Below the pieces are notes generated by a model. The model made no database searches, was not told where the DNA came from, and saw only the letters and a list, made by a program, of their open reading frames with translations. Positions 9,094 to 16,945 of a stretch of DNA of 64,000 nt are shown one piece after another. Each line of letters begins with the position of its first letter. The first letter of the stretch is position 1. The position numbers and the translations under genes were made by a program. Where the stretch lies: assembly GCA_963702685.1 (NCBI GenBank), contig CAVPDQ010000015.1, positions 62,001 through 126,000 on the forward strand, given 5' to 3'. This DNA is from AP-15 sp963702685. GTDB taxonomy: Bacteria; Pseudomonadota; Alphaproteobacteria; ATCC43930; CGMCC-115725.

Positions 9094-9840
9094 GTGAGCC
9101 GAAACTTTGTGCTACGCGCCGCCGAGCGCGGCTATACGAGGCTCGTCTCCACCGGCCCGAACGCGAGCTATGTCGCCGGCCATCCCGACGGCGTCATCAC
9201 CCGCCATTCGAGCTTCAATTTCCATGAATACCAATCGGGCATTGCCGGCTTTGGCCGGATGCGCGTCTTCGGCGACGAGGAGTTCACCGGCAACGGCACC
9301 GGATACAATATGCATCCGCACCACAATTTTATCATCATTGCGGTGGTGCTGGCCGGGACTTTGACGCACATCAACACGGTCGGCAAGATCGACGCGCTGA
9401 AGGCCGGCGATTATTATATCTTTTCGGCCGGTTCGGGCGGCAAGCACAGCGAGCTCAATATCGAGGCCGAGCCGATGAAGGCGATTTACATCTGGGCATT
9501 GCCCGATCGCCTGATGACCGCGCCCTCCTACCACCGCAGCCGGCTTGCGCCGGAGGCGAGCGCCAACCGCATTCGATGCCTCGTCGGGAACACATCCGAA
9601 GCGTTGCCGATCCGGCAAGACATGTCGCTCCACCGGCTGACCAGCGCGGTCGGCCGCAGCTACGTCCATCCGACCAAACCTGAGCGGGGCGTCTATGCCT
9701 TCGTCGTCGAAGGTGCGGCCGAGATCGCCGGCACGCGGCTCGATCGGCGCGACAGCATCGGCCGCACGGGTGTCGATCGCCTCGAAATCAAATCGTTGGG
9801 GGATGATACCGACCTTCTGCTGGTCGACACCGCGCTTTGA
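9094..9840 (+). CDS. Pirin-family bicupin protein
   Basis: 248 residues from GTG 9094, preceded by GGAGG. The N-terminal cupin carries the metal-site pattern of pirins/quercetinases: NMHPHHNFIIIAVVLAGTLTH, then DYYIFSAGSGGKHSELN; the second half (SYVHPTKPERGVYAFVVEGAAEI) is the degenerate C-terminal cupin. Some members are quercetin dioxygenases and others act as redox-responsive cofactors, so substrate is uncertain. It directly follows rubredoxin, suggesting a shared redox context (inference). Confidence 0.85.
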   Translation: MSRNFVLRAAERGYTRLVSTGPNASYVAGHPDGVITRHSSFNFHEYQSGIAGFGRMRVFGDEEFTGNGTGYNMHPHHNFIIIAVVLAGTLTHINTVGKIDALKAGDYYIFSAGSGGKHSELNIEAEPMKAIYIWALPDRLMTAPSYHRSRLAPEASANRIRCLVGNTSEALPIRQDMSLHRLTSAVGRSYVHPTKPERGVYAFVVEGAAEIAGTRLDRRDSIGRTGVDRLEIKSLGDDTDLLLVDTAL

Positions 9841-9870
9841 AAGCCGCAATTTCTGTACGCTGCGGGCTTG

Positions 9871-9904
9871 GGAAGATATATATTTCGACCGACGTATATC
9901 CTTC
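9871..9904. promoter_or_regulatory. Candidate autoregulatory operator/promoter of the AbrB-PIN pair
   Basis: An A+T-rich stretch in an otherwise G+C-rich region carries an imperfect dyad: GGAAGATATA (9871-9880) and TATATCCTTC (9895-9904), separated by 14 bp and lying 10 bp upstream of the antitoxin start. AbrB/MazE-type antitoxins normally bind such palindromes over their own promoter. The assignment is inference from position and symmetry. Confidence 0.4.
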
Positions 9905-9913
9905 GGAGGGATC

Positions 9914-10144
9914 ATGCACGTTGCGAAATGGGGCAACAGCCTGGCGATCCGCTTGCCGGCTGCGGTGGTCGAGGCATTGGAGCTGAAGGCCGGCGACGAG
10001 ATCGAGATCCGGATCGACGAAGCTCGCGAATTCGCGGTATCGCGCAAGCCCGGACGGGACGAGCTGTTGCGGCGGCTTCGCCGCTTTCGCGGGCGCCTCC
10101 CTGCCGACTTCAAATTCGACCGCGAAGAAGCTAATGCCCGATAG
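9914..10144 (+). CDS. AbrB/MazE-type antitoxin
   Basis: 76 residues starting at ATG 9914, preceded by GGAGGG. The first 45 residues form a SpoVT/AbrB swapped-hairpin domain: VAKWGNSLAIRLPAAVVEAL, then LKAGDEIEIRI. The C-terminal tail (residues about 50-76) would wrap the partner toxin. It overlaps the PIN toxin gene by 11 bp, the standard arrangement for coupled antitoxin and toxin. Expected role: neutralises the toxin and represses the operon. Confidence 0.88.
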   Translation: MHVAKWGNSLAIRLPAAVVEALELKAGDEIEIRIDEAREFAVSRKPGRDELLRRLRRFRGRLPADFKFDREEANAR

Positions 10145-10532
10145 CTTTTTCGACACCAATGTCCTCCTCTACATCGCCTCCAGCGATCGGGCCAAGGCCG
10201 AGCGGACGGAAGAGCTGATCGCGGCAGGCGGCGTCATCAGCGTCCAAGTGCTCAACGAATTCAGTAATGTCGCTCGCCGCAAGATGGCTCTGCCGTGGAG
10301 CGAGACACGCGCGTTTTTGTCGATCCTGCGTCGCCTGCTGTCCGTTCGACCGCTGACCGTCGAAGTTCACGAGCTCGGGCTCGATCTGGCCGAGCGCTAT
10401 CGTTTGTCGGTATACGACGCGATGATCGCCGCCGCAGCCCTCGATGCCGAATGCGACATGCTGTGGTCCGAAGACATGCAGGATGGGATGGTGCTTGCCA
10501 GCCGGCTGCACATCGCCGACCCGTTTCGATAA
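10134..10532 (+). CDS. PIN-domain ribonuclease toxin (VapC-like)
   Basis: 132 residues. Metal-binding acidic residues of the PIN domain are visible: Asp7 (FFDTNVLLY), Glu42 (LNEFSNV), Asp95 (VYDAMIAAAAL) and Asp114/Asp117 (WSEDMQDG). PIN toxins cleave RNA, often tRNA or rRNA, and are held inactive by the adjacent antitoxin. All catalytic positions are intact, in contrast to the truncated PIN gene at 16501. Overlaps the antitoxin gene by 11 bp. Confidence 0.9.
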   Translation: MPDSFFDTNVLLYIASSDRAKAERTEELIAAGGVISVQVLNEFSNVARRKMALPWSETRAFLSILRRLLSVRPLTVEVHELGLDLAERYRLSVYDAMIAAAALDAECDMLWSEDMQDGMVLASRLHIADPFR

Positions 10533-10550
10533 GAGCAGGAGGAGGCTGCC

Positions 10551-11841
10551 GTGACCGATCCGCGCTCGCTGACCGCGCGCGAGGCTGCTGCCGAGATCGC
10601 CGAGGGACGGCTCGGCGCCGAGGCGCTGGTCCGCGCCTATCTCGACCGGATCGAGGCGCGCGAAGGTGTGGTCGGCGCCTGGCATCATCTCGATCGCGAG
10701 CAGGCTTTGGCCGAGGCGCGGCAACGCGACGGCGAGCCGCCGCGCGGGCCGCTGCACGGCGTCCCGATCGCGGTCAAGGATTTGATCGACACCCATGACA
10801 TGCCGACCGGCTACGGCTCGCCGATCTACCGGGCGCATCGGCCCGCCGCCGATGCGTCGTGCGTGGCGCTCGCCCGCGCCGCCGGTGCGGTCGTCCTCGG
10901 CAAGACCGTCACCACCGAGTTCGCCGCCTTTACTCCGGGCAAGACCGCGAACCCGCACAACCCCGCGCACACCCCGGGCGGCTCGTCGAGCGGCTCGGCG
11001 GCGGCCGTCGCCGACGGCATGGCGCCGCTCGCTTTCGGGACGCAAACCGCGGGGTCGGTGATCCGCCCGGCCTCGTTTTGCGGCGTCGTCGGCTACAAGC
11101 CGAGCTTTGGCATGATCGCCCGCGCCGGGGTCAAGCCGCTCGCCGACAGCCTCGACACGGTCGGCGTCCTGGCGCGCAATGTCGCCGACGCCGCTTTCTT
11201 CGCCGGCGTCGCTGACCGAGCGGCCGGCATTGCGCCATCTGGCGCCGCCCGCGCATCCCCCGCATGTCGGCCTCTACCGCACGCCGGTCTGGGCCGAGGC
11301 GGAGCCCGTTGCCGCGGCGGCGCTCGACCGCGCGCGGGCCGCTTTGGAGAGAGCCGGCGCGCAGGTCGAAGAGCTGGCGATCGCACCGGAGCACGAGCCC
11401 CTGACCGAGGCGCAAGACAAGATCATGGGGTTTGAGATGGCCCGCGCCTTGGCATATGAGCGCATCCGCCACAGCGCCCAATTGTCGCCGCGGCTCGCAC
11501 AAATGCTCGATGCCGGGATGGCGGTCGGCGCCGAGGAATACGACGCTGCCCGCGCCGCGGCCGAAACCGCGCGCGCCGGGCTCGCGGGCTTCTTCGGCGG
11601 CTGCGAGGCGGTATTGACGCCGGCCGCACCGGGCGAGGCGCCGGCCGGGCTCGGCTATACCGGCAACCCGGTGTTCAACCGGATGTGGACCTTGCTCGGG
11701 ACACCCTGCGCGACGGTGCCGGCGCATTGGGGTGCGGGCGGGCTGCCGACCGGGGTGCAGCTCGTCGGCCGGATCGGCGATGACGCGCGGCTGCTGGCCT
11801 GCGCCCTTTTTCTCGAACGCGCCCTCGCCGACGCCGCATGA
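10551..11841 (+). pseudogene. Amidase-signature family hydrolase, frameshifted
   Basis: The N-terminal frame carries the amidase signature core: GVPIAVKDLID with the Lys, then TPGGSSSGSAAAVADG and GTQTAGSVIRPASFCG with the cis-Ser and nucleophile Ser. Near 11200-11205 the frame changes; deleting one G in GCCGGCG lets AFFA continue as ASLTERPALRHL, the expected family sequence, and the second frame runs to the stop at 11841 (GTPCATVPAHWG..LPTGVQLVGR). Span 1291 nt is one over a multiple of three. Enzyme class: amide hydrolase of unknown substrate. May be intact in the organism. Its TGA overlaps the lipoprotein ATG. Confidence 0.82.
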
Positions 11842-12137
11842 GGATTGCCGGGCCGCTCCTGCTTTTTGCGTTCGCATCGGCGCTCACCGGCTGCTCGGCG
11901 CTCGATCCCTACGCGACCTATCCGCGCCAGCCCGGCACCGGCATCACCGACCCCGGCCCGCGCGTCGCGGTCTGCTACGACACCCTGGTCAGCGCCCGCG
12001 CCATGGTGCAGCAGACCGCCCAGCAGGAATGCCCGGCGCACACCCTCGCCACCCGCATCGACACCGACTGGCTCCTCCTCGACTGTCCGCTGCTCCTGCC
12101 CGCCCGCGCCACCTTCGTGTGCACCCCGAAGAAATAG
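11838..12137 (+). CDS. Small predicted lipoprotein
   Basis: 99 residues. Signal peptide MRIAGPLLLFAFASALTGC ends in a lipobox (LTGC, Cys19), so the mature protein should be lipid-anchored in the periplasm. The mature part has four more Cys. No family recognised. ATG at 11838 overlaps the amidase stop (ATGA), so it is translationally coupled to it. Confidence 0.65.
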   Translation: MRIAGPLLLFAFASALTGCSALDPYATYPRQPGTGITDPGPRVAVCYDTLVSARAMVQQTAQQECPAHTLATRIDTDWLLLDCPLLLPARATFVCTPKK

Positions 12138-12155
12138 CCGGTCCGGCGAAATCAC

Positions 12156-12184
12156 TTGACATTTGAGAACGAATAGGGTACACT
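12156..12184 (+). promoter_or_regulatory. Sigma70-type promoter of effector-like locus A, with a LexA-like half-site pair
   Basis: TTGACA at 12156-12161, a 17-bp spacer and TACACT at 12179-12184 form a good -35/-10 pair; predicted start of transcription is about 12191, some 20 nt ahead of the GTG at 12212. The spacer and -10 also hold GAAC-N7-GTAC (12167-12181), one mismatch from the alphaproteobacterial LexA box GAAC-N7-GAAC. The -35-to-start distance (56 nt) equals that of locus B at 20159-20103. Confidence 0.65.
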
Positions 12185-12211
12185 GGCTTCTCGTTTCAGG
12201 CAGGAGGGGCG

Positions 12212-12823
12212 GTGCCACCCGCGGGCGTTCATTTGTGGAAGCTGAGCGAGGGCGGGGCCGGTTGCCTCGGGGTCGCTTGCACCGAGGACGGGCTTTTCCT
12301 CGGCGGCACGGCGCTGATCGAGCGCCGACAGAGTCGCTATGCCGTGCGTCCGCAGGCTGATCTCGACCGCCTCGTCAGCCGCGCCTACCAAGGCGGGATC
12401 GCTGTGGAGAGGCTGATCCCCGGGCTTCATCGCATCGCCGCCGCATTGGCCGAAAACAATCTGTGCTTGGCGCAGATCGGCGCGCTGCACCTGAGCCTGC
12501 CCGATTTGCCGGATCGGTTGGCCCGCCGCGACCTGGAGGCGGAGGACCTGCTGATAAAGCGCGCCCGCGCCTGCGATCCGCTCATGCGTGGAGGCGACTG
12601 GGATCCGGCCGAGCACCCGCGCGCCGGGGTTCCGCCCAATCCCGGCTGGTTCGCCGACAAGCCGTCGGAGGTTGCGCAAAACGAGGAAGACGAGCGCGCG
12701 CTCGAAGAGATGCGCGATCCCGCGGCTGAGCCATCACCTATCGAGGCGAACTCGAGGAGTCACAATCCGGCCGTTGATGTCAACGTACCCGGAGTTCCAT
12801 TTAAAAGGGTTCACTTTCCATGA
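12212..12823 (+). CDS. Effector-like protein A: shared N-terminal module plus short unique tail
   Basis: 203 residues from GTG 12212 with GGAGGGG just upstream. Residues about 19-115 are homologous to the N-terminus of the product at 19078-20103: shared GVxCxEDGxxLG, LIER, YxVR, GLHRxAAxL, ENNLCLAQI versus EGNLPLAMI, and (D/E)DLL. A linker, GGDWDPAEHPRAGVPPNPGWF, resembles the PRxGxPPNxGWF linkers I recall joining variable C-terminal domains in rhizobial hypothetical proteins. The tail after it is only about 60 residues, acidic, with no recognisable enzyme domain, so the payload may be very short or truncated. Stop overlaps the next gene (ATGA). Function as a toxin is inference. Confidence 0.6.
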   Translation: MPPAGVHLWKLSEGGAGCLGVACTEDGLFLGGTALIERRQSRYAVRPQADLDRLVSRAYQGGIAVERLIPGLHRIAAALAENNLCLAQIGALHLSLPDLPDRLARRDLEAEDLLIKRARACDPLMRGGDWDPAEHPRAGVPPNPGWFADKPSEVAQNEEDERALEEMRDPAAEPSPIEANSRSHNPAVDVNVPGVPFKRVHFP

Positions 12824-13158
12824 GAGAGCGACTATCGAATGAGATGGTCCTGATAGTCGACGAGTTTATGAAGGAGTCGGATATCGACTACGTTGGTCTG
12901 TGGGAACTTGCACAGGTCTCCAGGGAAGAGCTTGGAGCATGCACGAGCAGTGACGCGAGACAGATGAGCTTGAAGATCGTTCGATGCCTCTATAATAGAG
13001 GTCTACGGCCTGGGGATTATTGTGGTGGTGATTTCGACTATTGGCCGGACGAGGGCTGTGAAGCGGCGCTCGACCGCATCGAGCGGGAATGGGTCGCCGC
13101 CGGTGCCGACCCCAACCTCGCCGAGCCGATCTGCTGGTTCGCGCCCCGCCCTGGCTGA
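12820..13158 (+). CDS. Putative immunity-type partner of effector-like protein A
   Basis: 112 residues, ATG overlapping the preceding stop. No signal peptide, so cytoplasmic. The sequence has an N-terminal IVDEFMKESDIDYVGLWEL helix region and ends DRIEREWVAAGADPNLAEP, a pattern (IExEWxxxGxDPN..W) that I associate with small proteins next to polymorphic-toxin tails; this is from memory. G+C is 93 of 180 (52%) over 12841-13020, far below neighbours, pointing to recent acquisition. Acidic overall, as many immunity proteins are. The role is inferred from position and composition. Confidence 0.5.
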   Translation: MRERLSNEMVLIVDEFMKESDIDYVGLWELAQVSREELGACTSSDARQMSLKIVRCLYNRGLRPGDYCGGDFDYWPDEGCEAALDRIEREWVAAGADPNLAEPICWFAPRPG

Positions 13159-13349
13159 GAACCGCCGCACGGGATGCCTGCCATCAGCTCTGCCACCGGT
13201 CGGACGACCGCTTGCCGGTGCCGGAGACCGCCCGGCCGGCTCTTAGAAGCGTCGAAGTAAACTCTTTGTGAAAGCGGGAACGTTCGAACCGCCGCCGCAT
13301 CTTTCCCATCGGCGCTGCCATGCGTCGAGGATGGTCGGGGAGAGCGGCG

Positions 13350-14795
13350 ATGGGGCGGAGGTTGTTGCGGGCCGGCGTGCTGGCCGGGACCCTGGTGGCA
13401 GTCGGGCTCGCAGGGTTTGAGGCCGATAGCCAGACCACCCAAACGGCGGCGGTCGCAACCGCTGCGGCACACTCCGACCCGACGGTCGAGAATGCCGAAG
13501 ACCTCGTCAGAGAAGGCCGGCAGATTTTTCGCTTCGATACGTTTGGCGACCAGGCGTTCTGGGGCGGGGCACTGCAATTGCACAAGGCGATCGAGGGCTC
13601 GGCGCATGGCGGCGTCGGGCCGGGGTTGAGCCCGAAAGCGGCGCTCGCCGCGGGGCTCAAGGTCGATCTGGACGCATTGCCGGCGGGGCTCGTCGGGCAA
13701 TTGTCGAGCGGCAAGGTCGATCTCGACGATCCGGCGGTGACGCTCGCCCTCCTCGAGCTGAACGCCGTCATCGGGGTCAAAGGGTTTTTCAATCCTTCGG
13801 GAAAGCTGACTTCGGTCGGGCTGCAATGCGCCGCTTGCCACTCGACGGTCGATAGCTCGCATCCGGCACTCTGCGCCGGCGCGGTCACGCCGAACCCCGG
13901 CACCGGCTGCATCGGGCACCGGCTCGACGGCTGGGCCAACCGGGATTTGAATGTCGGCGCGATCGTCTCGCTCGCCCCCGATCTCGGCCCGGTCGCGAGC
14001 CTGCTCGGCGTCAGCCAGGCGACGGTGAGAAAGGTGCTCGCGAGCTGGGGGCCGGGGAAGTTCGACGCCGAATTGTTTCTCGACGGCAAGGCCTTCAACC
14101 CGAAGCAGGTCACCGACCATGTGGTGACGGGGCGGAACGTCTCGGGCGCGGTCCTGATCCCGCCGGCCTTCGGGTTGGGCGGGGTCAATCTGCACACCTG
14201 GACCGGCTGGGGCTCGGTGCCATATTGGAACGCCTTTGTCGCCAACCTCGAAATGCACGGCGCCGGCCGCTTTTGGGACCCGCGCCTCAACGATGCGACA
14301 CAGTTCCCGATCGCCGCCAAAAACGGCTTTGGCGACCTGCCGCACATCGCGCCCGACGACGATTTGATCACCAAAAAGCTCGCTGCGCTGCAGTTCTACC
14401 AGCTGGCGATCCCGGCGCCGGCGCCGCCTCGGGGCAGCTTCAATCCGGCCGCCGCGGCGCGCGGCGACAAGCTGTTCAGCGGCAAGGCCAAATGCAACAG
14501 CTGCCATGTCGAGCCGCTCTCGACCGACCCCGGCTGGAACCTGCACACGCCGGCCGAGATCTGCATCGACAGCTTTCAGGCCGACCGGGCGCCGGACCGC
14601 CGCTACCGCACCGCGCCGATCGGCGAGCTCTTCACCCATGTGAAAGGCGGCTTTTATCACGACGGCCGGTTCAAGACCTTGGCCGCCGTCGTCGACCACT
14701 ACGACACCTGCATGAAGCTCGGCCTGACCAAAGGCGAAAAAAGCGACCTGATCCAATACCTGCTGAGCCTGACCTTCGGTGCACAAGCACATTGA
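13350..14795 (+). CDS. Secreted di-haem cytochrome c
   Basis: 481 residues from ATG 13350, chosen because it begins a signal peptide (RRLLRAGVLAGTLVAVGLAG). Two haem-binding motifs: CAACH near residue 160 and CNSCH near residue 382, the second followed by a domain ending in a typical cytochrome helix (KSDLIQYLLSL). Between them lies a long segment with TWTGWGSVPYWNAFV and GRFWDPRL. This is a two-domain periplasmic c-type cytochrome, reminiscent of di-haem peroxidase-like or electron-transfer proteins, but I cannot place it in a named enzyme family. Stands alone between the effector-like locus and hemA. Confidence 0.75.
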   Translation: MGRRLLRAGVLAGTLVAVGLAGFEADSQTTQTAAVATAAAHSDPTVENAEDLVREGRQIFRFDTFGDQAFWGGALQLHKAIEGSAHGGVGPGLSPKAALAAGLKVDLDALPAGLVGQLSSGKVDLDDPAVTLALLELNAVIGVKGFFNPSGKLTSVGLQCAACHSTVDSSHPALCAGAVTPNPGTGCIGHRLDGWANRDLNVGAIVSLAPDLGPVASLLGVSQATVRKVLASWGPGKFDAELFLDGKAFNPKQVTDHVVTGRNVSGAVLIPPAFGLGGVNLHTWTGWGSVPYWNAFVANLEMHGAGRFWDPRLNDATQFPIAAKNGFGDLPHIAPDDDLITKKLAALQFYQLAIPAPAPPRGSFNPAAAARGDKLFSGKAKCNSCHVEPLSTDPGWNLHTPAEICIDSFQADRAPDRRYRTAPIGELFTHVKGGFYHDGRFKTLAAVVDHYDTCMKLGLTKGEKSDLIQYLLSLTFGAQAH

Positions 14796-14974
14796 TTGGA
14801 TCTCTGGATCGGCTCGCCGGCGCCGGTGGGCTATTTCCTGTCCGGCGCCCGCTCCGGCCGGTATCCCGGCGGTTGGACGCGCGGCCCGAGCTCGGCGAGG
14901 GCCGCGACATGTCGTCCGCCGCCGGCATCGCTGATTGTGCTATCGTGGGCACGGATCGCGGGGGCGGGAGGAAT

Positions 14975-16180
14975 ATGGACTACGAAGCCTTTTTCAGAGA
15001 ACGCCTCGACGCGCTGCGGGCCGAGGGGCGCTACCGCGTCTTCGCCGACCTGGAGCGGCGTTGCGGCCGGTTCCCGCGCGCCTGGGACCACCGCATCGGC
15101 GCCGAGGTCACGGTGTGGTGCTCGAACGACTATCTCGGCATGGGCCAGCATCCGGCCGTGCTGGCGGCAATGGAAGCAGCACTGCGCACGACCGGGGCCG
15201 GGGCCGGCGGCACGCGCAACATCTCGGGCAACAACCATCTGCACCTCGAATTGGAGCGCGAGCTCGCCGATCTGCACGGCCGCGAGGCGGCGCTCGTCTT
15301 TACCTCGGGCTATGTCGCCAACGAGACCGTGCTCTCGACCCTGGCGCGCGAGATGCCGGGGACGGTGGTGCTGTCCGATGCGCTGAACCACGCCTCGATG
15401 ATCGCCGGCATCCGCAACAGCCGCGCCGAAAAGCACATCTTCCGTCACAACGACCCCGACGACCTCGCCCGCCTCCTTGCCCAGGTGCGGCCCGGCCGGC
15501 CCAAGCTCGTCTGCTTTGAATCGGTCTATTCGATGGATGGCGACATCGCCCCGATTGCGGCGCTGTGCGATGCAGCCGACCGTTTCGGAGCGATGACCTA
15601 TCTCGACGAGGTCCATGCCGTCGGGCTCTACGGGGAGCGCGGCGGCGGCATCGCCGAGCGCGACGGCGTGCCCGACCGGCCGAGCGTGATCCAAGGGACG
15701 CTCGCCAAGGCATTCGGGGTCTTGGGCGGCTATGTGGCGGGCTCGACCGCGCTCGTCGATTTTGTCAGGAGCCACGCGCCCGGGTTTATCTTTACCAGCT
15801 CGCTGCCGCCGGCGCTGGCGGCCGGCGCCATCGCCAGCATCCGCCACCTGAAGGCGAGCCGGGTCGAGCGCGACCGGCAGCAGGAGCGCGCGGCGCGGCT
15901 CAAGCGCCGCCTGGCCGAGGCCGGGCTGCCGGTGATGCCGAGCCCGAGCCATATCGTGCCGGTCATGGTCGGCGATGCGGGCCTGTGCAAGACCGCCTGC
16001 GACGAGCTGTTGCGCCGCCACCATATTTACGTCCAGCCGATCAACTACCCGACCGTGCCCAAAGGCCGCGAGCGGCTGCGGCTGACCCCGACACCGCTGC
16101 ACAGCGACGCCGATATCGACGCCCTGGTCGACGCTCTCGCCGATATCTGGGACCGCCTCACCCTCGCCCGCGCCGCCTGA
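14975..16180 (+). CDS. hemA: 5-aminolevulinate synthase
   Basis: 401 residues, full length for alphaproteobacterial ALAS. ATG 14975 is preceded by GGGAGG. Alpha-oxoamine synthase hallmarks: VTVWCSNDYLGMGQHP, GAGAGGTRNISGN, a DEVHAVGLYG segment with the PLP-ring Asp and His, and the PLP lysine in GTLAKAFGVLGGY (about residue 245). It condenses glycine and succinyl-CoA to 5-aminolevulinate, the first step of haem synthesis by the C4 pathway, which marks Alphaproteobacteria. Homologous KBL/BioF enzymes are excluded by the QPINYPTVPKG and N-terminal YRVFADLERR signatures. Confidence 0.96.
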   Translation: MDYEAFFRERLDALRAEGRYRVFADLERRCGRFPRAWDHRIGAEVTVWCSNDYLGMGQHPAVLAAMEAALRTTGAGAGGTRNISGNNHLHLELERELADLHGREAALVFTSGYVANETVLSTLAREMPGTVVLSDALNHASMIAGIRNSRAEKHIFRHNDPDDLARLLAQVRPGRPKLVCFESVYSMDGDIAPIAALCDAADRFGAMTYLDEVHAVGLYGERGGGIAERDGVPDRPSVIQGTLAKAFGVLGGYVAGSTALVDFVRSHAPGFIFTSSLPPALAAGAIASIRHLKASRVERDRQQERAARLKRRLAEAGLPVMPSPSHIVPVMVGDAGLCKTACDELLRRHHIYVQPINYPTVPKGRERLRLTPTPLHSDADIDALVDALADIWDRLTLARAA

Positions 16181-16203
16181 CCCCCGCCGCGACGCCGGCC
16201 AAG

Positions 16204-16273
16204 ATCCGGTAGCGCAGGGCGAGCTGGGCCACGTGGGCGAGCGGCAGGCTCGGCTGAACGATCACCGCCCCGA
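16204..16273 (-). repeat. 70-bp copy of an internal piece of the substrate-binding protein gene at 17196-17265
   Basis: 16204-16273 matches 17196-17265 at 69 of 70 positions, same orientation. In the 17-kb copy this is coding (VQPSLPLAHVAQLALRY); here it is an isolated fragment 24 bp after the hemA stop, without flanking homology. Such near identity points to recent duplication, recombination or assembly chimerism. Confidence 0.85.
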
Positions 16274-16369
16274 TCGCTTGCCATAGAGCGCGTGGACCAC
16301 CGGGTCGAGCCCACGGCTGTTCGGTTCAGCTTCGAAGAGCAAGGGAAGCGATAGCGATGCATTGCCAGA

Positions 16370-16504
16370 ATGAGACGGCGCAAGCTCCTCGCTCTTCTTG
16401 CCGGCGTTGCGGTCCTCCGCCCGCTGGCCGTTGCGGCACAGCAGCACAAGGCGATGCCGGTGATCGGCATCCTCGGCGGCTTCAGCCCCAGCGCCAGCGC
16501 TCAA
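16370..16504 (+). pseudogene. N-terminal fragment of an ABC transporter substrate-binding protein
   Basis: Begins MRRRKLLALLAGVAVLRPLA followed by VAAQQHKAMPVIGILGG, a signal peptide plus the first beta-strand of the COG2984 (TrpX-like) substrate-binding family, on the opposite strand to the nearly complete copy at 16946-17910. Homology stops near 16504, where it abuts the truncated PIN gene on the other strand. Only about 45 codons survive; the rest is not in the window. Confidence 0.6.
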
Positions 16505-16647
16505 ATCGAGTCGGAGCTCGCTTCGACTTCTTGCGAAAGGATCAAGCGGTTGGGAGCGCTGATCGCCCGCAGCAGGACGCGCTCGGGAAGGCTGTCCGCT
16601 TTCAACGCCGCGGAGACGAAAGTCGAGGCGTCGATGACAACGATCAA
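16501..16647 (-). pseudogene. Truncated PIN-family toxin
   Basis: Starting at TTG 16645-16647, overlapping the antitoxin stop, the frame reads LIVVIDASTFVSAALKADS and continues PERVLLRAISAPNRLILSQ before a stop at 16501, 48 codons in total. This is the N-terminal third of the 'PIN family TA toxin component' group with the first catalytic Asp; the remaining acidic residues are lost. The break coincides with the substrate-binding-protein fragment on the other strand. It should be inactive. Confidence 0.7.
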
Positions 16648-16883
16648 TCGGGTCGCTCGGCCCGCCAGGCTTCCAGCTCGGCATCGATCTCCTCGTCGCT
16701 GAGGCCCCCGGCCCTCGCCTCCCGCTTGGCTGCGGCAATGGCTTCGGCGAGAATGTCCCGAATGCGGCCTTCTTTCAGCAACCCGCTCAAATACCGGCCG
16801 ACCGCCTCGCGCCGCGCCCGATCGCCGAGGACCGGCGCGGCCTCGGCATCGATCGGGATAGTCACATCGACGGTGTCGTTCAT
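16644..16883 (-). CDS. Antitoxin of a PIN-family toxin-antitoxin pair (toxin truncated)
   Basis: 79 residues with GGAGGA ahead of ATG 16883. Sequence DVTIPIDAEAAPVLG.ARREAVGRYLSGLL.. ending GGLSDEEIDAELEAWRAERP matches, from memory, antitoxins partnered with 'putative TA toxin component, PIN family' proteins. N-terminal half probably DNA-binding and C-terminal helix toxin-binding. The partner gene at 16501-16647 is cut short, so this is an orphan antitoxin in practice. Confidence 0.7.
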   Translation of the reverse strand: MNDTVDVTIPIDAEAAPVLGDRARREAVGRYLSGLLKEGRIRDILAEAIAAAKREARAGGLSDEEIDAELEAWRAERPD

Positions 16884-16945
16884 CGGAGTCCTCCGTCAGC
16901 GAGGATAATCTGGTTGGCTATTTCATGCACGCCCCGCCGCTCGGC

